The position numbers were made by a program, and so were the translations under genes. A stretch of DNA of 64,000 bases from positions 60,303,501 to 60,367,500 of the forward strand of contig NC_064820.1 of NCBI RefSeq assembly GCF_024166365.1, in the 5' to 3' direction. How positions within the stretch are numbered: position 1 is the first letter of the stretch; each line of letters begins with the position of its first letter. This document shows positions 21,660-32,938 of this stretch, one piece after another. The stretch comes from Elephas maximus indicus (Eukaryota; Chordata; Mammalia; Proboscidea; Elephantidae). The notes beneath the pieces are model-generated. The model saw only the letters and a list, made by a program, of their open reading frames with translations. It was not told the origin of the DNA and searched no databases.

Positions 21660-22468
21660 CACATCCAAACACCCTGAGAGACCGAGCTACTGGGCTAAGG
21701 GCTGGAGACCATGGTCTTGGGGGACACCTAGCTCAACCAGCATAACACAGTCTATAAAGAAAATGTTCTACATCTGACTGTGGTGAGTAGTGTCTGAGGT
21801 CTTAAGTGCCTGTGAGAGGCCATTTAAGTTACTTCTACTGGTCCCACCCCATCTGGAGCAAAGGAGAATGTAGAAGACCAAAGATATAAGGGAACGATAA
21901 GCCCAAAGATCAACCAACCACAACAACCATAATCTCCACCAGACTGAGCCCAGAACAACTAGATGGTACCTAGTTACTATCACCCACTGCTCTGGCAGGG
22001 ATCACAATAGAGGGTCCCGGGCAGAGGGGGAGAAAAATGTAGAACATAATCCAGATTCCCACCCCTCCAAAAAAACTTCAGACTTGCTGGTCTGACAGAG
22101 ACTGGAGAAACCCCAAGAGTATGGCTCCCGGACATTCTTTTAACTAGGTACTGAAGTCACTCCTGAGGTTCATTCTTCAGCTAAAGATCAGTCAGGTCTA
22201 TAGGGCCAACAATAACACACGTGAGGAACGTGCTTCGTAGGTCAATTCATGCATGGGAATACCAGCCCAAAAGCAAAGATGAGAAGGCAGGAAGGGACAG
22301 GAAAACTGGGCAAATGGAAACAGGGAACCCAGGGTAGAGAAGAGGAGAGTGTTGACATGTAGTGATGTTGGCAACTAATGTAACAAAATGATTTATGTAT
22401 TAACTGTTTAATGAGAAACTGATTTGCTTTGTAAACTATCACCTAAAGCACAATTAAAAAAAAAAAAT
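21660..22468 (+). mobile_element. L1 3' UTR fragment
   Basis: Runs through CATGGTCTTGGGGGACACCT, GAAAATGTTCTACATCTGAC, GATCACAATAGAGGGTCCCG, GACAGAGACTGGAGAAACCC and GTCACTCCTGAGGTTCATTC to AACTGTTTAATGAGAAACTG and a poly-A at 22454-22466. This is the 3' UTR of an elephant-type L1. No ORF2 sequence is attached. The 5' limit is approximate. Confidence 0.85.
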
Positions 22469-22517
22469 GTGCTGTATTTTGAACTAGTTCTTTTTTCCCC
22501 ATTCATCTATTCTGTTT

Positions 22518-23095
22518 CTTGGTTGTTGTTGTTAGGTGGCATTGAGTCTGTTTCAACTCATAGCAACCCTATGCGCAACAGAACGAAACACTCCCAGCCC
22601 TGCCCCATCCTCACAATTGTTGCTATGCTTGAGCCCATTGTTGCAGCCACTGTGTTAATCCATCTCCTTGAGGGTCTTCCTCTTTTTCACTGACCCTCTA
22701 CTTTACCAAGCATGATGTCCTTCTCCAAGGACTGATTCCTTCTGACAACATGTCCAAAATACGTGAGATGAAGTCTCACCATCCTTGCTTCTAGGGAACA
22801 TTCTGATTGTACTTCTTCCAAGACAAATCTTCCAAGACAGATTTGTTCATTCTTTTGGCAGTCCATGGTATATTCAATATTCTTCACCAACACCACAATT
22901 CAAAGGTGTCAATTCTTCTTCGGTCTTCCTTATTTGTTGTCCAGCTTTTGCATGCATATGAGGTGATTGGAAACACCATGGCTTGGGCCAGGTGCACCTT
23001 AGTCTTTAAGGTGACATTTTTGCACTTCAAAACTTTAAGAAGGTCCTTTGCAGCTGATTTGCCCAATTCAACGTGTCTTTTGATTTCTTGATTGC
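22518..23095 (-). mobile_element. RTE LINE 3' fragment, inverted
   Basis: Inverted tail TTGTTGTTGTTAGG, then the 3' end, then the C-terminal coding region up to GACAAATCAGCTGC in RTE sense. On the minus strand the peptide pieces KSWTTNKEDRRRIDTFELWC and NIEYTMDCQKNEQICLG are the RTE C-terminal domain, in two frames. Confidence 0.9.
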
Positions 23096-23264
23096 TGCTT
23101 CTGTGTATATATACAAATATTTAATCCTGCATTTTATTCATTTAGTGGTATACCACAGGTCTTTTGTTATAGGTGTTTCCACATAGCCTTTTGTCATAGA
23201 CGCTGTTCTTTGGCTAACTAGACTGCCATTTTCACCCCTCTCGTCCCTTGTTCTCCTTCTACTA

Positions 23265-23502
23265 TGGAGTCCCTAGGTGGGAAAAACAGTCAAGCACTTG
23301 GCTACTAATTACAAGGTTGGTGGTTTGAATTTACCCAGAGGTACCTTGGAAGAAAGGCCTGGCAGTCTACTTCCAAAAACTCAGCCATTGAAACTATGGA
23401 GTTTCAATGAAGCACAGTTCTACTCTGACAAAACATGGGGTTACCATGAGTAGGAATTGACTAAAGGCAACTGGTTGTTGTTTTTGTTTTGTTTTTACCA
23501 CA
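23265..23502 (+). repeat. AfroSINE, long subtype
   Basis: Head GGAGTCCCTAGGTGGGAAAA, B-box region GTTGGTGGTTTGAATTTACC, body GAAAGGCCTGGCAGTCTACT, end GTTACCATGAGTAGGAATTG. A short internal duplication of the TTGAAACTATGGAGTTTCAA region is present. Confidence 0.85.
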
Positions 23503-23980
23503 GCCTAAATTTAAGAAGTGTTTCCAAGTACCCTGATGCCAGGAGGGTCTGTGTGCCAAATGGCCAACAAAACATGAGAAGGAGAAGTTTACTGAAGCCT
23601 CTGGAAGGGATTTTATTTTTCAGATAAAAGGGACAGAATTAAAAGCAGAGTTGCTGAAATCACTGCCCTTTCCCTCATTTTTGCATTGAATCTGGTCGTG
23701 ACGCCTGGAGTTGCAGCAGCCAAAATGCAGCCATGAGGAGAGAAACATGTGACTCCAAAGCCAACATGCTATGGATGGCAGAGGTGAACATTAGAAGTAG
23801 TTTAAGCCAATCCTGAGACCTCCTATCTCTAAACTTTGGTTTTACAAACAAGAAATGCCCTTATATCTTAAGCCACTGTTAGTCAGTCATGCTTCTGCAT
23901 AGTCCCTGCTTCACATCACTAGGGGATTCAAAGACCAGGGTGAGTGCATCTGACTGGTGGAACCTAGATCATACATCCAT
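23503..23980. other. No recognised feature
   Basis: No gene or repeat that I can name. It lies just left of the locally duplicated block. Confidence 0.5.
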
Positions 23981-23984
23981 GTTG

Positions 23985-24165
23985 TAACTGCAGTGGAGGC
24001 TGGCAAATCTAAATGCAAGGAAGACTGGGAACGGGAGGGATTGCACAATACAGTAGAAAAAGCACTAACTCAGTGGCTTTTTCCTGTTATTTAGCTGTGT
24101 GACCTTCGGCAAGTCACTCTTCCTCCAACTGCAGGGGAGGCTGGGAAATGCAAAGGACCTGGAAT
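23985..24165 (+). repeat. MIR fragment inside a locally duplicated block
   Basis: GAAAAAGCACTAACTCAGTG through AGCTGTGTGACCTTCGGCAA is a MIR core with an internal deletion. The same MIR with the same deletion and left flank (GGGATTGCACAATAC) recurs at 25253-25350. A second short repeat, AACTGCAGTGGAGGCTGGCA, occurs at about 23989 and again near 24127. Confidence 0.6.
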
Positions 24166-25250
24166 TTTCAGCTTCTTTAGGAGGAGGTAGGCTTTGTCTC
24201 ATAAAAGGAAGGATTCCCCCAAAGACAGGCTGCAGCTTCAGATGATGGGTAGTCAGGAAGCAGGACAATTGTCCATTCTGCCTGGGAACATAAGGGTAAA
24301 CTTTGTCCATACCCCAGAGGAGTTTATAGTCTACCAAAGAAGACAAAACAGATAAGATGATTAGAAAATAAGATTATATACAATTATTTAAGTTGGACCG
24401 CTTAATTAAAAAACACAAAATTGATATGGAGCATAACCAACGGATTTAAAGTGTATTTATACTTTACAGCTTTAAGAAGTGCTTTCCCAACAGATTTTGC
24501 CCTTGGGTTAGGGCAAAATTTATGTAAATAAGCCCTATTTTCACCTGGGCTATTTCCACACATCCTCCCAGCTCCACTTCCCAAGTTCATATGCACAAAG
24601 CAAGCCCCTTGGCTGCCCAACAGGATGGATGGTGCTCAGGGACTAAGCCATCTGTAAATTTTTTCGTTGTTGTTTGTTTGTTTTTGTTAAGCAGAAATAC
24701 CAGCTGCCTTTCCCCCTCTTGGGAAGACAGGCAGATGTTAAGGCTGAAGTATCAGAAGAAATGGCATGAACTTGGAAATGGATGTGGGTTCTTGACGGGT
24801 AGAGAATATGCCGGGAGTCCTGGGAAATTCAACAGCATTCTTCCGCCCTGTGTGGTTACCCAGGGGAGGACAGCGCTAGGCTGCACTGGGGTCAAACCAC
24901 TGTGAGAGCCTGGAGTTGAGTGCTTTTCCTGTGTTGTGTCAAGGTCATTGCTGACAGGGCACAGGATAGTTGGAACTCTGTTCCTACTCTCAGCCAATGG
25001 TCACTCAGGATTAACAATGGGAGTTGTGTGGGCAGGGCTGGAAAAAAAAAAAAAAAAAGAAAGGATCACTTGGTTGCTTATAAGACATCCAAGGCCACAG
25101 CCCCGGCCTCCACCCACAGCAGCCAGTTAGCCCCAAGGCCATGCTGGTCTTTATGTTCTTTGCCTTTCTAGGAGTCCACTTGGCTTCCAGAAAGAGGGTG
25201 AAAGTGAAAACAAAAATGTGGAGAAGGAATTAGGTGACAGCCTCACACCT
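24166..25250. other. Unassigned, with a possible promoter/first-exon-like segment
   Basis: No repeat family named. It contains an A-run (25042-25057) and, just after it, TATAAGA at 25079-25085. An ATG at 25141 opens a short hydrophobic peptide, set out as a finding. Other ORFs (104 codons at 24591-24905) show no domains. Confidence 0.4.
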
Positions 25251-25252
25251 CC

Positions 25253-25390
25253 AAAGAGGGAAGGGATTGTGCAATACGGTGGAAAGAACACTGACTCAAT
25301 AGCTTTCTCCAGTTATTGGCTGGGGCTTGACTTCGGTAAGTCGCCCTTCCTTTGTATTATCATCAGTAAAATGGGATCATATGAGACAAC
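25253..25390 (+). repeat. MIR fragment, second copy of the duplicated block
   Basis: GGGATTGTGCAATACGGTGG, AAAGAACACTGACTCAATAG and TTGACTTCGGTAAGTCGCCC parallel the block at 24033-24125, then continue into the MIR 3' part (TAAAATGGGATCATATGAGA). Confidence 0.65.
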
Positions 25391-25714
25391 TACTATGAAA
25401 TCACAGCAAACTACAAAGAATAACAGCAACCCCTCTACCTAAAAATAGGTTAGTTCAAAAACTATTTACATTCTTCAGTCCTAAGTGACACTGAGGAGTG
25501 ATGATAGCTCTAGTTGCTGGTCATGCGCAGTTGATGGTCTTTTGTTCTGGCTCTTGGCTTTGTTTGCATCCATGACGCTTCTTAAGAGAAAGCTTTATTC
25601 AGATCGTAGGGTGCAGCCAAAGCACAGGCAGCAAGGGAGCTGTCATCCAGGCTGGGCATCCACCCCACCCGTTTGGAGTCTCTTCTTTCTGTATCACACA
25701 GGCATATGCACACT

Positions 25715-25740
25715 GTATCACACGCACACATACACACACC
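25715..25740. repeat. CA-rich simple repeat
   Basis: Short degenerate (CA)n, with interspersed G and T. Confidence 0.6.
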
Positions 25741-25804
25741 CCTGGGAAATATAGAAGTGTAGTAATAAAACGATGACTAACGATCTAACAAGTGCAATAT
25801 AATG

Positions 25805-26060
25805 TTGTTCCAGGAGAAGAAAATCTGGAGCTAGATTCCCAGGTTGGGAAATCCTGACTTTGCAATTTACTTGCTTTATTTAACTTCTCAGTGCCTCAGT
25901 TTCCATATTTATGAAATGGGGTAATAATGCTGCTGTTAGTTGCTGTCTAGTCAATTCCGACTCATGGCGACCTACCAGACAAGGTTTTTTTGTGAGTATT
26001 GAATAAAATAATATACATAAAGCACTTAGAACAGGACCCAGCATACATAATATTAGCTAG
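25805..26060 (+). repeat. MIR split by an AfroSINE scrap
   Basis: Left half: CTGACTTTGCAATTTACTTG and CAGTGCCTCAGTTTCCATAT. Right half: GAGTATTGAATAAAATAATA and GCACTTAGAACAGGACCCAG. A ~60-bp AfroSINE 3' end (25931-25990) separates them. Confidence 0.82.
25931..25990 (-). repeat. AfroSINE 3' end within MIR
   Basis: GTTGCTGTCTAGTCAATTCC then CATGGCGACCTACCAGAC. Only the 3' ~55 bases are present, inverted. Confidence 0.82.
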
Positions 26061-26084
26061 TAGTATTTTCACACATCTAAATGA

Positions 26085-26298
26085 GTGCAGTTATATTCAA
26101 AGTATCAACAGAAAGAAGAAAAATGTATTGTGCATGTTTTGTCTACCAGGTGCTGTATGTGCATGGTTTTACTGAGTCTTTACCTTAACCTCAAGCTCAG
26201 TACTATTACTCTGAGGCTGATGCTCAGAGAAGTTAAAGTAACATATCCAAGAGCCAGGAAGCGGGGAGCTGAGAATCAAGCCGAGGTCCTTCAGTCCC
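26085..26298 (+). repeat. MIR
   Basis: ACCAGGTGCTGTATGTGCAT, GAGGCTGATGCTCAGAGAAG and GAGCTGAGAATCAAGCCGAG are MIR landmarks. Confidence 0.78.
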
Positions 26299-26869
26299 CA
26301 AAGCCCTGACAATGCCATGCTTTCCCTCTACTGGGAAGCTGCCACCATTACTCAACACACTCAAAATTCCTCTCTGGAAATTTTCTTCAGAGCCTGATGA
26401 CTTTGTTTAGATTTCCTCAACACTGGCAAAACTTCTTTTGAAAAGTAGGTTATCAGATATTTTCAAAGTCTTTCATTGTCAAGGTGAATAACCCAACTAG
26501 GTAATAATATTTGGGGCCAATATTAAAGTGATTAACGTCCTTAGGAGGCTGATAAGATGGCTCTGAAGATAATTTCAAAAGAAAAGTCCTGAAATCGCTG
26601 AAAAATTCAATATCAAAGGAAGACAGCGTTTCCCAACTCTCTTTTGGTTAAACATATTCTCATATGCTTCTGATGTGGGTGTCTAGCTGTGTGGTTGTTA
26701 CTCCTCTTGTATAATACTGTCTTAGCATAATCATGAGTAAGGCTTGGGGCCTGTAGTAGGATTTGGGTGTCATTGGCTCTTTGCCAGTCTTTCCACAGTG
26801 ATGCCCTACTCCACACTCCCTAGGATATTCTTGTGTCCCCAGGGCTCTACAGAGTCCAGGACCATTGTT

Positions 26870-27040
26870 GGAGGTCAGCAGAGAAAGGTCATTGTGCTAG
26901 ACACTTTACGTGTTGTTATTTCATTTACTCCTCACAACGGTCTTTCCACTATGAGGAAACTGAGGCCCAGAATGGGTCAATAATTGCCTTGAGGTCACAC
27001 AGCTCATTAGACAAAGCAGAGGCGGGTTGACATCCATCTC
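26870..27040 (+). repeat. MIR
   Basis: TGTGCTAGACACTTTACGTG, CTATGAGGAAACTGAGGCCC and GAGGTCACACAGCTCATTAG are clear MIR motifs. Confidence 0.85.
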
Positions 27041-27070
27041 CATATTCTCTCCTACCCCTGCCTTCTGGCT

Positions 27071-27276
27071 TGGGAGTTCTTGGGTGGTGCAGACAGTTGA
27101 CATGCTTGGCTACTAACCAAAAGGTTGGAATTCGAGTCTACCCAGAGAAAGTTCAGAAGAAAGACCTGGTGATCAAGTTCTGAAAAATTAGACATTGACT
27201 AGCCTGTGGAGAACAGTTCTACTCTGACACAAATGGAGTCGCCAAGAGTCAGAGTCAACAGCAACTGGTTGCTGGC
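27071..27276 (+). repeat. AfroSINE, long subtype
   Basis: Head GGGAGTTCTTGGGTGGTGCA, B-box region GTTGGAATTCGAGTCTACCC, end GTCGCCAAGAGTCAGAGTCA. Confidence 0.87.
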
Positions 27277-29504
27277 TGTGGCAGCAGTCCAACCACACGT
27301 GGCCAAAGCACCTCCATGCTAGGCCCTTTAAAGCAACCTAGATTCAGATACAGAGCAGTATAGGCAGGGGTGTAGTTAAGTAATCATTGAAGCTGTTCAG
27401 GGCAGGGCCAAGCTTTGTGGCCCATTTGTTCCCAGGTCTAATAACGTCTGAGTTACCAGGGGATCATCCCATTTCTGGAAGTGGTTTACTCAGAGGCCTG
27501 TGACTCCAATTAGATGGATCCCTTTGCCACCATCTCTAGCCTCTAGGGCTTATGCTTTGGGTGCTGTGTTCCCACATGCCACTCCTCCGGAGGTAGTCTG
27601 CCTTCGAGAAGCTATTAGTTGTGTTCCTGCCCTTGGTATGGCAGTATATGTTAACCTTAAGCATGGCCAAATTGGCGGATTAAACAGGGAACAATCACCT
27701 TCTCAAGTTCCATGTTTATCTTATGCCTTATCTACCCCAGATGAAATAATCGACAGAGAAATTGGGAAGTAGGGGTTTGGGGAAGGGAGACAGAGAAACA
27801 AGGTGACCACGTTTGTACCTTAAATTGAAGAATCACAATTACTACAAGGAAAAATACTGTGAACAGCAGCAAGCATTCAAAACATGAAGTGATCCAAACC
27901 ATGTTAACTATTAGACTTTTTTCTCTGGCCACATAACCTTCAGATTCTTGACTTGTTCCATTCTACTGGCTCTTTTCACATTACACCTATTATAATTCAG
28001 CTCTAAAAAGAGGGGCTTTGAAGTCCTGTTAATATATGATTTCAGGAAAATCCAAGGTAGGGAGAAAAATTAAACTCCTAAACCACTCTGGGGAACTTGG
28101 CTCTCTAAGGAGACATTGTTTTAAAACCAACAACAAGCCAGGGATTACCAAGATTAGGTTTCACTCTTTGCCTCCCAAATCCTGATTCCTAATTCATTAG
28201 AGCTAATTTTGCATTATCCCTTTTCTGTATACTCTGGAGCTTGGGGTGGACTTCTTTTTGATGGAGGAAGAGTCAAGAGATGGATCACGATAGAGGAGAA
28301 GGGGACTCATTTCATAAAGCTGCCAAAAATACTTTCATGCCAGTAATAGCACGTACGATACAAAACTTGCTCCTACATGCAGAATAATCATCTGTATGGG
28401 AAGTTGCTTGTAAAGATGATGACATTTAGAGTTTGGCATCTCAGCAGTTTTACTTTTGATCTTGGAAAACTGCCCAAAGTAACCAAGTTGATCACAATCT
28501 GACTTGCTTGCCATTTTAATTATTTTGAGGGTGGGGAGGCACTTTCCTTCTTGATCATACAACATGGGAGGCCTACTTTCTGACCTAAAAGTGGCACAGT
28601 GGATTGACCTCAAAACACGCAATTAAACAACAACAGCAAAAACTCCTTTATGCAGTGACCTTATTTATACTCTAAATTCCAGCCTGCAGCAGATCACGTT
28701 TAACAAATTTTAAACCTCTTAAGATGAAGTCTGAAACAGAAATTCGATAGGCTTTTAATTGGATTTGCCCCAGAGGTAACAACTAACAATACTCTGCTCC
28801 TCACAGGACTCCAGGTAACGTTGGATTCACGCTACAGCTCAGCCATCTTGAACTCTGGGCAGAGACCTCCCTGCAGGTCAGCATCTCCCTCTTACTTCCA
28901 CTCAGAGGCTCTGAGGGTAAGCATAGGCAGAAGAACATGGGGCCTGGAGTTATAAGGCAGCAGTTCCAGTGGGATACTAGACCCCTTTGTCCTTCTGAAT
29001 AGTCAGGTGGGTGACTGGAAGTGGGAAGTTAGAGTATGGAGGCAGTGGGATGAGGGAATCCCAGGGAGCTGGGATAGGAGGAGACAAAGTCAGGAGGATT
29101 GAGAGGAGGAAAAATAAGGCAACTAGATGTTTCCTCTGCTCCTGAGGAGAAAACACTGAAGAGGAGGCAATGGACATGGCTTCCTGAGTGCAGACAGACA
29201 TTGCATATCTGGTTTGTGGAGTGATGTTGACCAGTCTAGGTGTGGAATTCGATCCATGGCTCAAATGTTCATGAGGCCAAATATGGACACGTTAGGCGGA
29301 AGGCTGCAGATCATCTCACCTCTCTGGCTGCTATGAAAAGGGTATTTGTAATTTTCGATAAGAGCTTTTTTTCTAATTTCCTACAGTTGGTGGTTAGTTT
29401 TTACACCAAAAGTTTGAGAAACACAGCTTTAGTTTTTCCCCACCAGCCAGCAGATGCTTGAGAAACTGCTCATCCAGTTTGAGGTCAAACTATGTATGGA
29501 AAGG
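27277..29504. other. No recognised feature
   Basis: The longest stretch (2.2 kb) with neither a nameable repeat nor a supported gene. ORFs up to 95 codons (28335-28622 and 28977-29264, minus) lack recognisable domains. It would be the first place to look for conserved noncoding sequence. Confidence 0.5.
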
Positions 29505-29757
29505 GCCAAACCCATTGCTGTCAAGTCGATTCCAGCTCACAGCAACCAGGCCCAGAGAAATCTAGTTGTCGCAGAGGCAACTGCCACTCGTGGTGACCCC
29601 ATGTGTGTCAGAGTAGAGCTGTGCTCCATAGAGATTTCAACGGTTGACTGTTGGAAGATCATCAGGACTTTCTTCTGAGGTACCTATGGGAGGACTCGAA
29701 CTGCCAACATTTTGGTTAGCAGCTGAGCCCATTAACTGCACCAACCAGGGACTCCAC
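29505..29757 (-). repeat. AfroSINE, inverted, with an internal insertion
   Basis: AACCCATTGCTGTCAAGTCG starts the 3' end. A ~30-bp unrelated stretch (29554-29580) interrupts it, and the body resumes at CACTCGTGGTGACCCCATGT and ends at CCAGGGACTCC. It may instead be two overlapping truncated copies. Confidence 0.8.
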
Positions 29758-29759
29758 TT

Positions 29760-29860
29760 ATACGGTTGTTAAAAGGACTAAATAAGATATTATTTGTAAA
29801 ACACTTAGCATAGTGCCTGGCATGTAGTCATACTTGATTAATATTCAGACTCTCTAAGAG
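29760..29860 (+). repeat. MIR 3' part
   Basis: GTTGTTAAAAGGACTAAATA, AAAACACTTAGCATAGTGCC and TGGCATGTAGTCATACTTGA are the MIR 3' end, directly after the AfroSINE. Confidence 0.75.
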
Positions 29861-30083
29861 GTTTTTTTTCTTTTTAACTTGGCTGCACAGAATTGGATTA
29901 ATTATAATCTTTGATTTATGACATATTCTCATCAATGAACCATGCATGGCCCTCCTTATTAACTAATTTATTTTATACTAAATACCCACAAAAAAGCTGC
30001 CACTTAATATGATAACTATGCCACTGGTGAAAACTTACATCTTCTATGTATACAAGAGATTTACACAATATGTATCCTTACAC

Positions 30084-30270
30084 GTTGAGTTGATTCCAAC
30101 TCATAGCAACCCTACAGGACAGGGTAAAACTACCCCACAGGATTTCCAAGGCTGTAAGAAATAGAAGCAGGCTGCCACATCTTTCTCCCATGAAGTGGCT
30201 GGTGGGTTTGAACTGCTGACGTTTCAATTAGTGATCAAGTGCTTTAACCATTGTACCACCAGGGCTCCTT
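30084..30270 (-). repeat. AfroSINE, inverted
   Basis: GTTGAGTTGATTCCAACTCA at the 3' end, the CACATCTTTCTCCCATGAAG block, and head CACCAGGGCTCC. Same subtype as the copy at 4984-5182. Confidence 0.9.
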
Positions 30271-30580
30271 ATATACTTACATATAGCTATACCTCTATTC
30301 TGAATGTATCAGCACACTGAAAGCACTCAATTAATATTCACTGAATAACCAAAAGGATCAGTAACTCAAAAGTCAGGACATGTTACTAATATTTTGGCCA
30401 TTCCTTGTATAAGTGACCATAGTTACATATTTGGAAGTCAATGCTTAGATGTAGAAAGTCTTTTTTATAGAAACATCAAAACAAATTAGTGAATCCCACT
30501 GAGCTGCAGTTGCATGTATAAGAGAAATTAAATTTTATTTACTGATTTCTGCCTTTTGAGGACTGTGGTGATACTATGAT
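30271..30580. other. No recognised feature
   Basis: A/T-rich. AAGCACTCAATTAATATTCA near 30322 recalls a MIR or L2 3' end, but not enough to call. Confidence 0.4.
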
Positions 30581-30584
30581 GTTG

Positions 30585-31000
30585 TGATGGCCCTTTGATG
30601 TGGCAACTTGGCTAGGCTACAGTCCCCAGTTTTTCAATCAGAACCTAGCATAGGTATTGCTGGGAAAGTATCTTGTAGATGTGATTAGAATCCAGAATTC
30701 TAACTTTTAAATAGGGGAGATGATTCTAGATAATCTGGGTGGGCCTGATTCAATCAATTGGAAAGGGTTTAAGAGAAGAGGCTTCCCCAATAAAGAAGAA
30801 ATTCCACCTGTGGACAGCAGCTTTGCCTCATACTCAAGAATTCCAGCCTGCCCTTCCTGATGCCCTGCCCTACAGATTTTGGGCTTGCCTAGCAAGCCCC
30901 CACAATTGCATAAACCAATTCCTTATTAGGAGATTAACAAATCTCTTAATACACATCTCTTGCTGATTCTGCTTCTTTGGTTGAACCCTAACTGATACAG
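30585..31000 (+). repeat. ERVL-type LTR (MLT2-like)
   Basis: GTGGCAACTTGGCTAGGCTA, GTAGATGTGATTAGAATCCA, GTGGGCCTGATTCAATCAAT and the terminal GGTTGAACCCTAACTGATAC follow the order of ERVL/MLT2-like LTRs. No convincing internal retroviral sequence adjoins it. Confidence 0.7.
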
Positions 31001-31629
31001 AAGTGCGGCCTAGATTCCCCTGGGGGACTGAAGGATTTGTTGCTTTAGCTACTGGGAAAGCTGCCGGCAGAAGCCTTCAGCAGTTAGCCATTTTCAGGGA
31101 TTGCTTTGACTTTTTGCCAAAGGTCATTCTTCTTTTCCAGGGAAGCTTGCATCCAGTGATTGGTCGATGTGGAGGTATAAAGGCCTGGCACCCTCACTCA
31201 ACTCTGGATAATCCCAAAGGGCTGTCTCAGCTTCAGAGCTCCTCATGAGGTTGGCTGAGAGACCCTCATTGAGACTACATCACAGCCCAGCTTCTCCCTC
31301 CCCTAGATCCTCCCTCCTTCCCTCCCTTCCCTTCTATATGCGTTGATTCCAAAAATAGTGCCTAAAAAAACCTCCTGCCTATGAATCCCTGTTTGCTTCC
31401 AGTGGAACTTCACCTGTACCAGGGACCTTGCTCCATTTTGTTCTCCTCAATTTCCTACATCTTTGACCTTCCCTCCTCATTCATCTCTTCCCTCTAAGCA
31501 CATATAAGTGCTCTACACTCTCCAACGTTTAAAAGAAACACAATTAAAAAAACATAATAACCTTTCCTAAATTCTGTGTCATCCCCAAGTTATGGCTGTT
31601 TATTCCCTCCCAACCCCTGACAACCAAAC
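31001..31629. other. Unassigned, with a pyrimidine-rich tract
   Basis: Follows the LTR end. It may include some ERVL internal or second-LTR sequence (GGAGGTATAAAGGCCTGGCA near 31171 is TATA-like), but I cannot confirm it. A CCTCCCTTCC-type tract lies at 31305-31332. Confidence 0.4.
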
Positions 31630-32200
31630 TTCTTGAAGAACACTGTCTCCACTTTGCCTGCTATTCAATCCCCAATACAACACCATCTGGCTTTAGCCAC
31701 CATCACACCACTAAGGTCATCAGTGACTTCATATTTATTTAAATCCCATGGGCACTCTTCAGCCCTTCCCATACTTGACTTGGCAGTTGGCAGTGTGACT
31801 TTCTCCCTCCTTTTTGAAACTTGCCCTGCTCCAGTAGCTTCCATGACCCCCTGCCCTGGATTTCCATGTATCTCCCTGGCTACTCCTTTTTCAGTCTTCT
31901 TTATGATTCCCTTTGTCAGCTTTTGAAGCTTCTTCTCCTGGGAAATTTAGGTATACCCATAATTTCAACTACTACCTATGTGCTGAAGACTCCCAGATCC
32001 ATATTTCCAAACCCAACCTCTGTCCAGAGCTCTAAGTTCCGTATTCCCAACTATTGAACACTTCACCCTAAATGTCCTACCTTGTGTAACAGTGAACTCA
32101 CTCACTCCCACACACGTTCCTCCTTTCAACCAACAGAGTCTATAATCACCCTCAATTCCTCTCTCTCTCACCATGCAGCCACCTGGTCACCAGGACTTGT
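31630..32200 (+). mobile_element. L2 LINE, RT-region fragment
   Basis: Ancient CR1/L2-clade LINE. Landmarks are CACCACTAAGGTCATCAGTG, TGACTTGGCAGTTGGCAGTG and TGAAGACTCCCAGATCCATA. The last encodes, in a broken frame, the RT motif neighbourhood (DSQIHISKPN), in which the usual ADD reads EDS. It is 5'- and 3'-truncated and fully inactive. A 97-codon ORF at 31633-31926 lies in it and is not a host gene. Confidence 0.72.
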
Positions 32201-32938
32201 GATTTATTCCTAGTAAGCTATCAAAAGTAGACTTGCCTCTTCTATCCTACTATTTTATTTCAGATCATCTATATCTAACATATTTCATAAAATGATGAAC
32301 AGTACCACCCTTGGAGCTGAGCAACCAAGTTCTACACTTCAGAGGACCCCAGTTGTGTCCATTACCTTAAGTCATGCAGCTCATGAGCCTGTATTAGTTT
32401 CCCAGTACCACAAATTGAGTGGTTTAAAACAACAGAAATTTATTGTCTCACAGTTCTGGAGGCTAGATGTCTGAAATCAAGGTGTCAGCAGGGCCTTGTC
32501 AGTAGGGTGAAAGAAAAAAAATCAGTATCTCTCTGAAGGCTCTAGGGGAAGATCCTGTCTTGCCTCTCCCTAGCTTCTGGTGGTATCTGGCTATGTTTGG
32601 TATTCCTTGGCTTGTAAATGCATCGTTTCAATTCTGCCTTCATCTTCACATGTTTGTCTTCCCTCCGTGTGCCTCTGGTGCTCTGCGCCTCTTTTTTCCT
32701 CTTTGTGTAAGGACATTAGTTATGTTGGGCTAAGGCCTACCCTACTCCAGTATGACCTCAATTTAACTTAACTAATAATGTCTTCAAAGACTCTTTTTCC
32801 AGACAAGCTGACATTCACAGGTACTAGGGGTTAGGAGTTCTGCATATCTTTTTTTTTTTTTTTTAATTTTTATTGTGTTTTAAGTGAAAGTTTACAAATC
32901 AAGTAAGACTCTCATAAAAAATTTATAAGCACCTTGCT

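Noticed and set aside
22518-23095. Target-site duplication for this RTE fragment
   Set aside because: Flanks share only scattered bases (CTGTTTCTTGG against CTGCTTCTGTG), too weak to claim.
31000-31060. Retroviral primer-binding site after the ERVL-type LTR
   Set aside because: The bases after the LTR end do not convincingly match a tRNA 3' end, and no gag/pol follows.
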